Source: Synechococcus sp. CS-1332 (GTDB lineage Bacteria; Cyanobacteriota; Cyanobacteriia; PCC-6307; Cyanobiaceae). From it: a stretch of DNA of 49,263 bases. Numbering within the stretch: the stretch's first letter is position 1; every line of letters begins with the position of its first letter. Location: contig NZ_JAHLYP010000018.1 of the NCBI RefSeq assembly GCF_025127995.1, positions 1-49,263 on the forward strand, given 5' to 3'. This document shows, one piece after another, positions 36,178-44,879 of this stretch. Position numbers and translations under genes: made by a program. The notes under the pieces were generated by a model. It saw only the letters and a program-made list of their open reading frames with translations, did not search any database and had not been told where the DNA came from.

Positions 36178-37007
36178 TGGTCGTCGTGGGCGAATCGCCG
36201 ATAGAGGAAATCCAGGGCATGATTTCGGTAGTCGTAATACTCCGGCATTTCCATCAGCTGGGCCCGCTGGCGGGGGCGCGGGAAGGGCAGCTCGAGGATC
36301 TCGCCGATCGTCGCCGCCGGGCCGTTGGTCATCATCACGACCCGGTCGGCGAGGAACAGGGCCTCATCGATCGAGTGGGTGATCATCAGCACGGTCACCT
36401 TGTGCTCCTGCCAGATCTTGAGCAGCTCCTCCTGCAGCTCCTCCTTGGTGATCGGATCGAGGGCGCCGAACGGCTCATCGAGGATCAGCACCTTGGGTTG
36501 CAACGCCAGGGCCCTGGCGATCGAGACCCGCTGCTTCATCCCCCCCGACAGACTGCCCGGTTTCTTATCGGCCGCTTCACTGAGCCCCACCATGGCCAGG
36601 TGGCTGTCGACGATGGCGCGAGCATCGCCGTTGCGCTTGAGATGGGGGAACACATTGTTCACAGCCAGGGCCACGTTCTCGGCGGCCGACATCCAGGGCA
36701 GCAACGAATAGTTCTGAAACACCACCATCCGGTCTGGGCCGGGTTCCCGGATCGGCACCGACTCCAGCCGCACCTCTCCGCTGCTGGGCTGGCCGAAGCC
36801 GGACACCAGATCGAGCAGGGTGGATTTGCCGCAGCCGGAATGGCCGATCACACAGATGAATTCCCCCTCCGCCACCTCCAGGCTGATGTTGTCGAGCACG
36901 GTGTAAGGCCCCTTCGGGGTGGGGTACACCTTGCTGACGCCATCAATCACCAGGAACGGTGCACCGGAGCCTGTTGGGGTGGGGTGGGGCGTCGTCAGGG
37001 TCTGCAT
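36174..37007 (-). CDS. nrtD: Nitrate ABC transporter ATP-binding protein NrtD
   Basis: A 277-residue ABC ATPase. It has Walker A GHSGCGKST, the Q-loop VVFQNYSLLPW, the signature LSGGMKQRV, Walker B VLILDEPFGALD and the H-loop MITHSIDEA. Known role: pairs with NrtC to energise nitrate/nitrite uptake through NrtB. The signature and the VVFQNYSLLPW segment match NrtC closely, which supports the pairing. ATG 37007 (MQTLTTPH) is preferred; the frame is open upstream from TTG 37034. It lies 32 bp after nrtC, and its stop overlaps a Crp-like fragment. Confidence 0.94.
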   Translation of the reverse strand: MQTLTTPHPTPTGSGAPFLVIDGVSKVYPTPKGPYTVLDNISLEVAEGEFICVIGHSGCGKSTLLDLVSGFGQPSSGEVRLESVPIREPGPDRMVVFQNYSLLPWMSAAENVALAVNNVFPHLKRNGDARAIVDSHLAMVGLSEAADKKPGSLSGGMKQRVSIARALALQPKVLILDEPFGALDPITKEELQEELLKIWQEHKVTVLMITHSIDEALFLADRVVMMTNGPAATIGEILELPFPRPRQRAQLMEMPEYYDYRNHALDFLYRRFAHDDQ

Positions 37008-37039
37008 CGGTGTGGAGGGGGGAGCGGAAGGCAAGGAGG

Positions 37040-39067
37040 TCAGCGACGGGCGGCTGCAGGGGCTTCTTGTCGCTGGGGAGGCGGCGGTGGCAGAGCCAGG
37101 GAGGCCACCCTCACCTGCCCCTTGACCGCCAGAAGGTCGAGATAGTTCAGGGGATCCAACGGGTCGAACCGATCGCCGACAATCCTCTCGATCGGCGCTT
37201 CAGCCAGGTCGGAGGCCGGTAGGCCCAGGGCGGCAGCGGCACTCCGGAACAGTGTTCGGTCCTGCACGCGCTTCGTCACCTCCTGCCAGTTGCTGGGAAA
37301 GCTCGCCAGGCCCCAACGTCCCAGTTGGCTCAGGATCCATACGGCGTCACTGGCGAGGGGTTCGTTGACCCCCGGACCGAAGAAGCGGTTGAACTCCGGC
37401 ACGGCAGCCGGGCTGCCAGTGCCGCGGTCGTAGGGATCGACGAAGCCGGGCCGGATCGTGGCCACATCGGTGCCCACGTACTGGCTCTGGGACAGCAGAT
37501 CGGCCAGATCGTGGCGATGGGCCGGGTCCTCGCAGTAGCGGCAGGCTTCCAGAAGTGCCTGTACCAGGGCCTGGTGGGTGCGGGGGTAGGCGGCAGCCCA
37601 CGCCTCCCTTACCCCAAGCACCTTTTCGCAGTGACCATTCCAGATCTCCACATCGGTGGCGATCACCGTGCCAAGACCTTCACGAACAGCGCGTGAGTTC
37701 CAGGGTTCCCCGACGCAGTAGCCATCGATCGTGCCTGCCTTCAGGGCGGCCACCATCTGGGGCGGCGGGATCACCAGCATGTCCACGTCGCGCTCCGGAT
37801 CGATGCCCGCTGAGGCCAGCCAGGCCCGCAGGATCAGGTTGTGCATCGAGGCCGGGTGCACCATGGCGAGCACCGGTTTGGTGCCTGGATGGGCGACGAT
37901 CCAATCCCTGAAATCGGCGAGGGTGTGTACCCCGGCCTCGTGAAAACGGCGGTGCAGGGTGATGGCATTGCCGTTGCAGCTCAAGGTGAGCGCACTCACC
38001 ATGGGCAGGGGCGTCTGGCCGTTGCAGCCGAGGGTCATGGCGATGGGCATCCCCGCCACCATCTGGGCAGCATCAAGGACCTCCTGGCGAACGTGGGTCT
38101 CCAGGGTTTTCCAGTTGCTTTCCCGCCGCAGCTTCACCTGGGTCAGGCCGTGCTTGGCGAAGAACCCCTTCTCCTGGGCCACCACCAGCGGGAGGCAGTC
38201 GGTGAGGGGGATGAAGCCCAGCTCCAGATTCACCTTTTCCAGCCCATTGCTGGCGATGGCATCGGCAGGCTTCAACCGTTGTTGCCGTGCCCGCCGCTGC
38301 TCGGACAGGAAGCCCACGATCTCGGCGCGCAGACCGTAGTAGCGGGGATGCTCCACTGCCGCCAGCTGGGTGCGTGGGCGCGGCAAGGGCACTTCGAGGA
38401 TCTGGTCGATGTGGGCCTCAGGCCCGTTGGTCATCAGCACCACCCGGTCGGAGAGCAGCAACGCTTCGTCCACGTCGTGGGTGACCATCAGGGCGGTGAC
38501 CTTCGCCTCCTGGCAGATCTGCATCAGCTGCTCCTGCAGATTGCCCCTTGTGAGCGCATCGAGGGCGCCGAACGGTTCATCGAGCAGCAGCAGCTTCGGC
38601 CGCAGGGCCAGGGCGCGGGCGATGGCGACCCGTTGCTTCATCCCCCCGGAGATTTCCCGAGGGTATTTGTCGGCGGCAGCCTTCAGGCCCACCAATCGGA
38701 TGTGGTGCTCGATGATGGCTTCCCGCTCCCGATGGTCGCCGCTCTTGATCACGTTGTTCACCCCCAGCGCGATGTTCTGGCGGACCGTGAGCCATGGCAG
38801 AAGCGAATAGTTCTGGAACACCACCATCCGGTCGGGTCCAGGATCGGTAACCTCACGGCCGTTCATCAGAATGCCGCCTTGGGTGGCACGGGTCAGACCA
38901 GCCAGAAGGTTGAGGAGGGTGGATTTCCCGCAGCCGGAGTGTCCGACAAGTGAGATGAATTCACCTTCGGCGATGTTGAGGAAAATGTCCTTCAGGGCCA
39001 CATACCGGCCGCCATTCTTCAATGGGAACGTCTGAGTGACGTGGTCAACGGAAAACAGCGTCGACAT
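37040..39067 (-). CDS. nrtC: Nitrate ABC transporter fused ATPase/solute-binding protein NrtC
   Basis: A 675-residue two-domain protein. Residues 1-255 are an ABC ATPase (GHSGCGKST, VVFQNYSLLPW, ISGGMKQRVA, LLLLDEPFGALD, VTHDVDEA). After a short basic linker, residues about 280-650 resemble the NrtA substrate-binding protein (FIPLTDCLPLVVAQEKGFFAKHGL, LVIPPPQMVAALKAGTIDGYCVGEPWN). In studied cyanobacteria the C-terminal domain is a cytoplasmic regulator that binds nitrate/nitrite and stops uptake when ammonium is present. The Pro-rich tail (PPPPPQRQEAPAAARR) is not conserved. The start is 2 bp after the nrtB stop, so the genes are translationally linked. Confidence 0.95.
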   Translation of the reverse strand: MSTLFSVDHVTQTFPLKNGGRYVALKDIFLNIAEGEFISLVGHSGCGKSTLLNLLAGLTRATQGGILMNGREVTDPGPDRMVVFQNYSLLPWLTVRQNIALGVNNVIKSGDHREREAIIEHHIRLVGLKAAADKYPREISGGMKQRVAIARALALRPKLLLLDEPFGALDALTRGNLQEQLMQICQEAKVTALMVTHDVDEALLLSDRVVLMTNGPEAHIDQILEVPLPRPRTQLAAVEHPRYYGLRAEIVGFLSEQRRARQQRLKPADAIASNGLEKVNLELGFIPLTDCLPLVVAQEKGFFAKHGLTQVKLRRESNWKTLETHVRQEVLDAAQMVAGMPIAMTLGCNGQTPLPMVSALTLSCNGNAITLHRRFHEAGVHTLADFRDWIVAHPGTKPVLAMVHPASMHNLILRAWLASAGIDPERDVDMLVIPPPQMVAALKAGTIDGYCVGEPWNSRAVREGLGTVIATDVEIWNGHCEKVLGVREAWAAAYPRTHQALVQALLEACRYCEDPAHRHDLADLLSQSQYVGTDVATIRPGFVDPYDRGTGSPAAVPEFNRFFGPGVNEPLASDAVWILSQLGRWGLASFPSNWQEVTKRVQDRTLFRSAAAALGLPASDLAEAPIERIVGDRFDPLDPLNYLDLLAVKGQVRVASLALPPPPPQRQEAPAAARR

Positions 39068-39069
39068 GT

Positions 39070-39903
39070 CTAATCAGCTCCTTTGCTGATCTTGCGACCT
39101 GCAAAAGCAACCAGCCGGTCGAGCAGCAGGCCGACGATGCCGACATAAACGATGGCCAGAATGATCTGGCTTGAGCTGGAGTCACCGCCAGCATTGTAAG
39201 CGTCCCAGATGAAATAGCCGATGCCTCCATCCGCCTTGAGCATCTCGGCTGCAACGATCGCCAGCCAGGCCAAGCCAACGGCGATGCGAAGGCCGGTGAA
39301 CACAAATGGGACGGTTGCAGGGATCACGATGTCCTTGATGTAAGCCGCCTTGGACAGCTTCAGCACCCTCGAGACGTTGATGTAATCCTGGGGAATCTGG
39401 CGAATGCCAACAGCGGTATTGATGATGATCGGCCAGATCGCCGTGATGAAGATCACGAAGATGGCCGATGTCGTGGAATCCTGGAACACCATCAAAGTGA
39501 TGGGAAACCAGGCGAGTGGAGGCACGGTTCTCAACACCTGAATCACCGGGTCGAATCCTTTGCCGAGGAAACGATTCATCCCCAGGATTCCCCCGATCGT
39601 GATCCCTGCAACGGCCGAGAGGCCGTAACCAACGGCGACGCGCTGAAGTGAGATAAGGATCTGCCAACCCAGCCCTTTGCTGGTGCCGCCGTCATCAAAA
39701 AACGGCTGGCTGATATAAGGATCCCAGGTGTCAACGATGACGTTGATCGGACCCGGCAGTCGCCCTACACCCAGAACAAACGACAGGAACTGCCAGACCA
39801 GCAGGAAGCCGCCGATGCACAGGAAATAGGGAACCGCCAGGACAAACCAGCGGGGGAGCATTCGTTTGGAACGACTGGGTTGGATTGCTGCAGAAATGGC
39901 CAT
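39070..39903 (-). CDS. nrtB: Nitrate ABC transporter permease NrtB
   Basis: A 277-residue permease of the BPD family. About six membrane helices follow a cytoplasmic start of about 20 residues. The EAA-type loop that meets the ATPases reads INVSRVLKLSKAAYIKDIVIPA, close to TVPFVFTGLRIAVGLAWLAIVAAEM. A central VPPLAWFPITLMVF segment is typical of nitrate/taurine/sulfonate-type permeases. Known role: forms the membrane pore with NrtC and NrtD. Base composition is slightly lower in GC than nearby genes. ATG 39903 is clear. The gene is 61 bp downstream of nrtA. Confidence 0.95.
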   Translation of the reverse strand: MAISAAIQPSRSKRMLPRWFVLAVPYFLCIGGFLLVWQFLSFVLGVGRLPGPINVIVDTWDPYISQPFFDDGGTSKGLGWQILISLQRVAVGYGLSAVAGITIGGILGMNRFLGKGFDPVIQVLRTVPPLAWFPITLMVFQDSTTSAIFVIFITAIWPIIINTAVGIRQIPQDYINVSRVLKLSKAAYIKDIVIPATVPFVFTGLRIAVGLAWLAIVAAEMLKADGGIGYFIWDAYNAGGDSSSSQIILAIVYVGIVGLLLDRLVAFAGRKISKGAD

Positions 39904-39964
39904 AGTGGAAAGGAGGATGGTTCCGAGGTTGAGCCGGCCTGGTCGGTAGGTCCGGCTCTCCAGG

Positions 39965-41278
39965 TCAGGTCATGGCCTTGATTTTGAGAGCATCCAGATA
40001 GGCTTTCGGATTCTCTGGGTCGAACACGACACCGTCGAAGAAGGTCTCCTTACCGCGAGAATCACTAGCCGGAATGGCTTTTTCCTGGCCAATGGCCTTG
40101 GCGGCCTCTTTCCAGAGGTCAGCCCGGTTCACCTGGTTCACCAGGGCGTCGATGTCGGTGCTGGCAGGCAGGTAGCCCCAGCGCATGTCCTCGGTGACGA
40201 ACCACTTGTCGTGGCTCTTGAACGGGAAGGAGGCGTTCTCGCTCCAGAAGCGCATCCGGTAGGGGCTGTCCTTCACCACACGACCGTCGCCGAAGTCGAA
40301 GTTGCCCGCCAGACGGGGCTTGATGTCAGCCACGCTCGCCTTGAAATACTTGTCCTTAGAGGTGATCTCGCACAACTCGTCGAGGTTGGCGGGGTCTTCG
40401 CACCACATCTGGGCTTCCATCACCGCCATCAGCAGGGCCTTGGTGGCCTTGGGGTTCTTCTGGACCCAGTCAGCGCGCATCGAGAAGGATTTCTCGGGGT
40501 GGAACTTCCAGAGTTCACCGGTGACGGCGGCGGTGTAGCCGAGTTTCTTGTTGACCAGCCGCTGGTTCCAGGGCTCCCCGACGCAGAAGGCATCCATGGT
40601 GCCGGTCTTCATGTTGGCCACCATCTGGGGCGGTGGAATCACCACCAGGTCGGCGTCCTTGTTGGGATCGATGCCGTTGGCGGCCAGCCAGTAGCGCATC
40701 CAGAGGTCGTGGGTGCCACCGGGGAAGGTGACGGCCGCCTTGAATTTCTTGCCGGCTGCGGCCTTGTCGGCCACGGCCTTGGCCAGGCCTGCCTTGTTGT
40801 CGATGGTGAGCTTGTTACCAAGCAGTTCCTTCGAGGCCGAGATGCCTTGGCCCTGCAGGTTGAGCCGCGCCAGGGTGACCATCGGCAACGGTTGCTTGCT
40901 CTTGGTGATCTTTCCGGCCGCCAGCAGCAGCGGCATCGGCGAAAGGATATGGGCACCGTCGATGCCGCCACCGGCCTCGCCCAGCTCCAGGTTGTCGCGG
41001 GTGACGGCCCAGGAGGTCTGCTTCATCACCTTCACATCGGGCATGCCGTGCTTAGCGAAGAAGCCCTTTTCCTTGGCGATGATCACCGGGGCGGCGTCGG
41101 TGAGGGCGATGAAGCCCAGGGTGGCGCCTTTCACCTCCGGGGCATCGGCCGCGCCACCGACGGCCGGAGCCATGGAGGTGGCGGCCTCTTTCTTGCCACC
41201 ACAGGCGCTGAGCCAGATGGCGCCGGCGGTCGTCCCGGCGGCGGTGATCAGGAATTTGCGACGGGAAAGATTCGACAT
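39965..41278 (-). CDS. nrtA: Nitrate/nitrite-binding lipoprotein NrtA
   Basis: A 437-residue periplasmic-face lipoprotein. The signal has a twin-arginine-like SRRKFL followed by a hydrophobic stretch and lipobox LSAC (Cys26). The binding domain contains LGFIALTDAAPVIIAKEKGFFAKHG, DGAHILSPMPLLLA, WMRYWLAANGIDPN, LVVIPPPQMVANMKTGTMDAFCVGEPWN and EDMRWGYLPA, all typical of NrtA. Known role: high-affinity capture of nitrate and nitrite for NrtBCD. ATG 41278 is required for the signal; the frame is open upstream. It is the first gene of nrtABCD. A 196-bp spacer separates it from the TrpD2-like gene ending upstream on the same strand. Confidence 0.95.
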   Translation of the reverse strand: MSNLSRRKFLITAAGTTAGAIWLSACGGKKEAATSMAPAVGGAADAPEVKGATLGFIALTDAAPVIIAKEKGFFAKHGMPDVKVMKQTSWAVTRDNLELGEAGGGIDGAHILSPMPLLLAAGKITKSKQPLPMVTLARLNLQGQGISASKELLGNKLTIDNKAGLAKAVADKAAAGKKFKAAVTFPGGTHDLWMRYWLAANGIDPNKDADLVVIPPPQMVANMKTGTMDAFCVGEPWNQRLVNKKLGYTAAVTGELWKFHPEKSFSMRADWVQKNPKATKALLMAVMEAQMWCEDPANLDELCEITSKDKYFKASVADIKPRLAGNFDFGDGRVVKDSPYRMRFWSENASFPFKSHDKWFVTEDMRWGYLPASTDIDALVNQVNRADLWKEAAKAIGQEKAIPASDSRGKETFFDGVVFDPENPKAYLDALKIKAMT

Positions 41279-41441
41279 GGGGCCTGGTGGAGAATCTGAA
41301 GAGGACCGGAGTGATGGCATCGCTGATGCGGATGCACTCCGGACGGGCTCCACAACGAAGCGCACCGTGCCGGCAAATTCTTGATTGGCGCGCAGGCTGA
41401 CCAACCTGATCCAAAAGACCACGGCGACCCCCACTGCCAAA

Positions 41442-41455
41442 GTCGCGTCGGTTAC
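41442..41455 (-). promoter_or_regulatory. Candidate NtcA site upstream of nrtA (weak)
   Basis: The minus strand reads GTAACCGACGCGAC, which keeps GTA-N8 but has GAC in place of TAC; it fits the looser GT-N10-AC core. It lies about 165 bp upstream of nrtA. Such degenerate matches arise by chance, so this is only a candidate. The family rule (NtcA activates nitrate genes when 2-oxoglutarate is high) is established; the site call is inference. Confidence 0.3.
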
Positions 41456-41474
41456 CGATTCCTGCTTTTGCCCT

Positions 41475-42569
41475 TCAGGAGGGACAGCTCTCCCTGGCCT
41501 GGTCGGCCAGTTCCCGGCGCAGGCGCTCACCGCTGCGGGCCACCAGCAGGGCGGTGGCCTGATCCAGGGCGCCCGCCAGGCGCTCGAAGCGCCCTGAGAA
41601 CCAGAGGTAGGCGGCCACGTTCCAGCGCAGGGCTTGCATCAGCTCACCCTCGCCGGCCAGGGCCGCCAGGGCCTGGCTGCGCCAGATCTCCAGGTTCTGC
41701 CAGGGGACTTCGGGGGCGCTGATGCCATGGTCCCGGGGGTGTAGCAGGATCCGCTCCGGTTCACCCTGTCGCAGCCGGGCGGTGATGCCGGCACGGGAGG
41801 TGGGCAGGTCGGTGGAGCCCTCCAGTCCCTTCACCGTGAGCACGTCGGATTCACCGCAGGCCTCGAGGGCTTGCCAGGCGCGGGTTTCGGTGGGGGGATG
41901 CACGAAACCACTCACGAGCAGATGGTCGCCCCGGTGGGGTGTCCACAGCAGCTCGAGGCTCGCCACCGGGGGTCGCTTGCCGATGGCATCGCGCACGGGC
42001 ACCAGGCGCTCGGCCCAGGGGAAATGGTCCGGCTGGTGGGTGAGGGCCAGGCCCTGATCATCGAGGCGACGTTGCACCGCGCTCAACGGCAGGCCGGTCC
42101 AGCCGATGCCGATGGCTTCGAAGAGCTCGGCGAGGGTGACCCCGAATTTCACCGGCATGGCACCGCCGCCATGCATCACCACCTGCAGGCCGTCACTGGC
42201 CAGAACCAGGGCCACCAGCGGCAGCAGCGGGGCGGTGCGGCTGCGGCCGTCGTAGGGCACCCCGAAGCAGAGGGGCCGTCGCCCCGGTGTTTCCAGCACC
42301 GGCCCGTGCTGGCGGTAGCTGTCGAGCATGCCGGAGAGCTCGATGGGGTGGGGCCGCCGGATGCGGTGGGCGATCAGGAAGGCCCCCATCTGGGCGTCAT
42401 CGGCCAGGCCACCGAGCATCAGGTCCATCGCCTCGCGGGCTTCGGCGCGGTCGAGGCCCGTGCTGGTGTGCTCACCGCTGCCCACCTTGCCGATCAGTTC
42501 GCGGAAACGGGCCCGGCCCGTGCCCAGGGCCCGGAGGCGTGCCTCGCGCCGATCGGTTGCGGCGGTCAT
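41475..42569 (-). CDS. Anthranilate phosphoribosyltransferase-like protein (TrpD2/YbiB group)
   Basis: A 364-residue protein with the TrpD fold. The N-terminal helical domain is visible (FRELIGKVGSGEHTSTGLDRAEAREAMDLMLGG), followed by an AFLIAHRIRRPHPIELSGMLD segment and a PLLPLVALVLASDGLQVVMHGG segment that aligns with the central TrpD core. The TrpD PRPP-binding GTGGD loop is replaced (VPYDGRSRT), so anthranilate transfer is doubtful. Known relatives of the TrpD2 group bind nucleic acid rather than make tryptophan. A gene of this type next to nitrate genes recurs in some Synechococcus, as I recall. ATG 42569 is chosen; it is divergent from nirA and reads toward nrtA. Confidence 0.75.
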   Translation of the reverse strand: MTAATDRREARLRALGTGRARFRELIGKVGSGEHTSTGLDRAEAREAMDLMLGGLADDAQMGAFLIAHRIRRPHPIELSGMLDSYRQHGPVLETPGRRPLCFGVPYDGRSRTAPLLPLVALVLASDGLQVVMHGGGAMPVKFGVTLAELFEAIGIGWTGLPLSAVQRRLDDQGLALTHQPDHFPWAERLVPVRDAIGKRPPVASLELLWTPHRGDHLLVSGFVHPPTETRAWQALEACGESDVLTVKGLEGSTDLPTSRAGITARLRQGEPERILLHPRDHGISAPEVPWQNLEIWRSQALAALAGEGELMQALRWNVAAYLWFSGRFERLAGALDQATALLVARSGERLRRELADQARESCPS

Positions 42570-42601
42570 CGGTAGCGGTTGAAACACACGATCACGACTC
42601 C

Positions 42602-42615
42602 GTATCAGAAGCTAA
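42602..42615 (+). promoter_or_regulatory. Candidate NtcA site upstream of nirA
   Basis: GTATCAGAAGCTAA fits GTA-N8-TA and misses only the last base of the NtcA consensus GTA-N8-TAC. It lies about 205 bp before the nirA ATG, in the 251-bp spacer shared with the divergent TrpD2-like gene. No good TAN3T -10 element is evident at the expected 22 bp downstream (ATAGCG is closest), so confidence is low. Confidence 0.35.
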
Positions 42616-42820
42616 GTCTTCCTCGTTCGGTGGGGATAGCGCAGCTTTCTTGGCGCTCCCCGACTGCCGACCGCCCCCGACGACGCAGCTCTCATCGGCG
42701 TCCGTTCGGTTCCGCATCCCGTCGCTCAGGCCCCGGGTTGGGGCAGGCCGAGGTGTCACTTCGTCACAGCCTGCCCGTCAGCTCTTTGCTGCGTGTTCCA
42801 CACGTCAGTTTGTATCCCGC

Positions 42821-44404
42821 ATGATCAGCCCCCCTGGATCCGACGCCCAGGTCTCTGACGCACCGGCTCCCACGCTCAGCAAGGTCGAACAGGCCAAGGC
42901 CGACCTCTGTGGTCTGGATCTGGCCCCTCAGCTGGCCGAACTGGCAGGCCAGGGCTGGGACTCCCTTGACGAGGCCACCCTCACCATCCGGCTCAAGTGG
43001 CTGGGCATCTTTTTTCGGCCGGTCACCCCCGGGCGCTTCATGGTGCGGCTGCGGTTGCCGAACGGGGTGATCCGCTCCGACCAGCTGGAGGTCCTCGCCG
43101 ATGTGGTGGATCGCTGCGGCGACCACGGCAGCGCCGACATCACCACCCGTCAGAACCTGCAGCTGCGCGGGCTGCTGCTGGAGGACATGGCGCCCCTGAT
43201 GGAGGGCCTGGAGCAGGTGGGGCTCACCAGTCGTCAGTCGGGCCACGACAATCCCCGCAACATCACCGGCAACCCCCTGGCCGGCATCGACCCGGAGGAA
43301 CTCCTCGACACCCGCCCCTTCGTCGAGGCCATCCAGGCGCGCCTGCTGGCCGCCGATGGTCCGCGCAACCTCCCACGCAAGTTCAACGTGGCCGTGGGCG
43401 GAGCCCCCGACAGCTTCCTGCTGCATAACGATCTGGCCTTCCTGCCGGCACCCCACCCGCAGGATCCGGCCGCGCCGCTCGGTTTCACGGTGTTGGTGGG
43501 TGGCTTCTTCTCGGCCCAGCGCAACGAACTGGCGATCCCCCTGGGGGTGTGGCTGCGGGGCGATCAGCTGGCCGATTTCACCCTGGCCCTGCTGCGCCAC
43601 TACGAGGCCCACGGCAATCGGGTGCAGCGCAACAAGAGCCGGCTGATGTATCTGATCGACAGCCTGGGGCTGGAGCCCTATCGCACGGCCGTGCTCGAGA
43701 GCTACGCCCGGCTGGCCGGAGTGCCGGCCGCTCCGGTTCTGCCCCACGATGGGCGCCATCTGGTGAGCCGGGCTCCCCGCGACGGCCTGGGGGTCCAGGC
43801 CCAGAAGCAGGCGGGCCTCCACTGGGCTGGGCTGCATGTGCCGATGGGGCGCCTTGATGCGGATCAGATGCTGGAGCTGGCGCGGCTGGCCCGCGATCAC
43901 GGCAGCGGGGAGCTGCGCTTCACCGAAGCCCAGAACGTGCTGATCGTGGATGTCCCCACCGATCGGCTGGAGGCGCTGCAGGCCGAGCCCCTGTTGCAGC
44001 GTTTCCGGCTCGAGCCCGGGGCTCTGCAGGCCGAAGCGGTGAGCTGCACGGGCAGCCGCTACTGCAGCTTCGCCCTGATCCCCACCAAGAGCACCGCCCA
44101 GGCCGTGATCGAGGAACTGGAGCGTCGGCTGGAGTTGCCCGAGGCCGTGCGCAGCCACTGGACCGGCTGCCCGAACGCCTGCGGGCAGCCCTACATGGGC
44201 CAGATCGGGCTGATGGGTGCCAAGGCCCGCCAGGACGGGCAGATGGTGGAGGCGGTCAAGATCTTCCTGGACGGGTCGATGGGCCAGGAGCCACGGCTGG
44301 CCGAACTTCACGAGAAGGGCGTTCCCCTCAGTGAGCTCAGCGACGTGCTGGAAGAGCTGCTGGTGGAACGCTTCGGCGCCCGGAGGCGGACGCCCCTCGC
44401 CTGA
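42821..44404 (+). CDS. nirA: Ferredoxin-nitrite reductase
   Basis: A 527-residue siroheme enzyme. It has the two ferrodoxin-like halves of the nitrite/sulfite reductase family. The [4Fe-4S]-siroheme ligands are Cys409 and Cys415 (CTGSRYC) and Cys450 and Cys454 (GCPNACGQ). Other family segments are ITTRQNLQLRG, RQSGHDNPRNITGNPLAG and PRKFNVAVGGAPDS. Known reaction: nitrite to ammonium with six electrons from ferredoxin. There is no C-terminal ferredoxin extension. The start is ATG 42821, a position supported by the first conserved segment at about residue 18; the frame is open upstream through the TrpD2-like gene's antisense. It convergently overlaps a small minus-strand gene by 68 bp. Confidence 0.96.
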   Translation: MISPPGSDAQVSDAPAPTLSKVEQAKADLCGLDLAPQLAELAGQGWDSLDEATLTIRLKWLGIFFRPVTPGRFMVRLRLPNGVIRSDQLEVLADVVDRCGDHGSADITTRQNLQLRGLLLEDMAPLMEGLEQVGLTSRQSGHDNPRNITGNPLAGIDPEELLDTRPFVEAIQARLLAADGPRNLPRKFNVAVGGAPDSFLLHNDLAFLPAPHPQDPAAPLGFTVLVGGFFSAQRNELAIPLGVWLRGDQLADFTLALLRHYEAHGNRVQRNKSRLMYLIDSLGLEPYRTAVLESYARLAGVPAAPVLPHDGRHLVSRAPRDGLGVQAQKQAGLHWAGLHVPMGRLDADQMLELARLARDHGSGELRFTEAQNVLIVDVPTDRLEALQAEPLLQRFRLEPGALQAEAVSCTGSRYCSFALIPTKSTAQAVIEELERRLELPEAVRSHWTGCPNACGQPYMGQIGLMGAKARQDGQMVEAVKIFLDGSMGQEPRLAELHEKGVPLSELSDVLEELLVERFGARRRTPLA

Positions 44405-44768
44405 TGGCGCGCCTGTCCCAGGGGAAGCGCCGGCTCCGGGGAACGTCCGGATGCCAGCAACGGTCCATCTCGGCCAGCCTGGCCCTGTCGTTCAGATCAT
44501 GTCCCCCATACAGAAGCCGGATGACCCGTTCGGGATCAATCTCCAGGGCCGCCACTTCCTGCCAGAGCCGAGCAACGCTCGCCTGGTCGGCCCGGATGAA
44601 TTGCACAGCGGCCAGCTGGGCCGTCAGTGTCAGCACCAGCTGGCGTTCCTTCTCCTCGATCGGCCTGACGGTTAAAGCCGCCTCGCAGGGCCGGCCCCAC
44701 CGCCGCGGCTCACCCTGTGGCCGTCGGATGGGGGGATGGGGGATGACATCGGTACCGCTGAAGGCCAT
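44337..44768 (-). CDS. Hypothetical small protein next to nirA
   Basis: The family is unknown to me. The 143-residue frame has a plausible soluble core: residues about 35-105 (PIEEKERQLVLTLTAQLAAV, VARLWQEVAALEIDPERV, LYGGHDLNDRARL) form amphipathic helices with a normal residue mix. An AGGTCTCC sequence precedes ATG 44768. The first 30 residues are Pro/Arg-rich and the last 35 are Arg-rich and run antisense into nirA, so the true stop context is unusual. The opposite-strand frame is Ser/Arg-rich and not protein-like, which supports this strand. Convergent with nirA; divergent from the HEAT-like gene. Confidence 0.55.
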   Translation of the reverse strand: MAFSGTDVIPHPPIRRPQGEPRRWGRPCEAALTVRPIEEKERQLVLTLTAQLAAVQFIRADQASVARLWQEVAALEIDPERVIRLLYGGHDLNDRARLAEMDRCWHPDVPRSRRFPWDRRAIRRGASASGRRSVPPAALPARR

Positions 44769-44879
44769 TGGAGACCTGCCTGACGTCTGGACTGATTTCG
44801 TTGTAGCCCCGGGGCCTCAGCAGGCCAGGGCTGGCGCACCAAACGTATCAATGGCGACAGATCATGGGGGGGGTCATTC

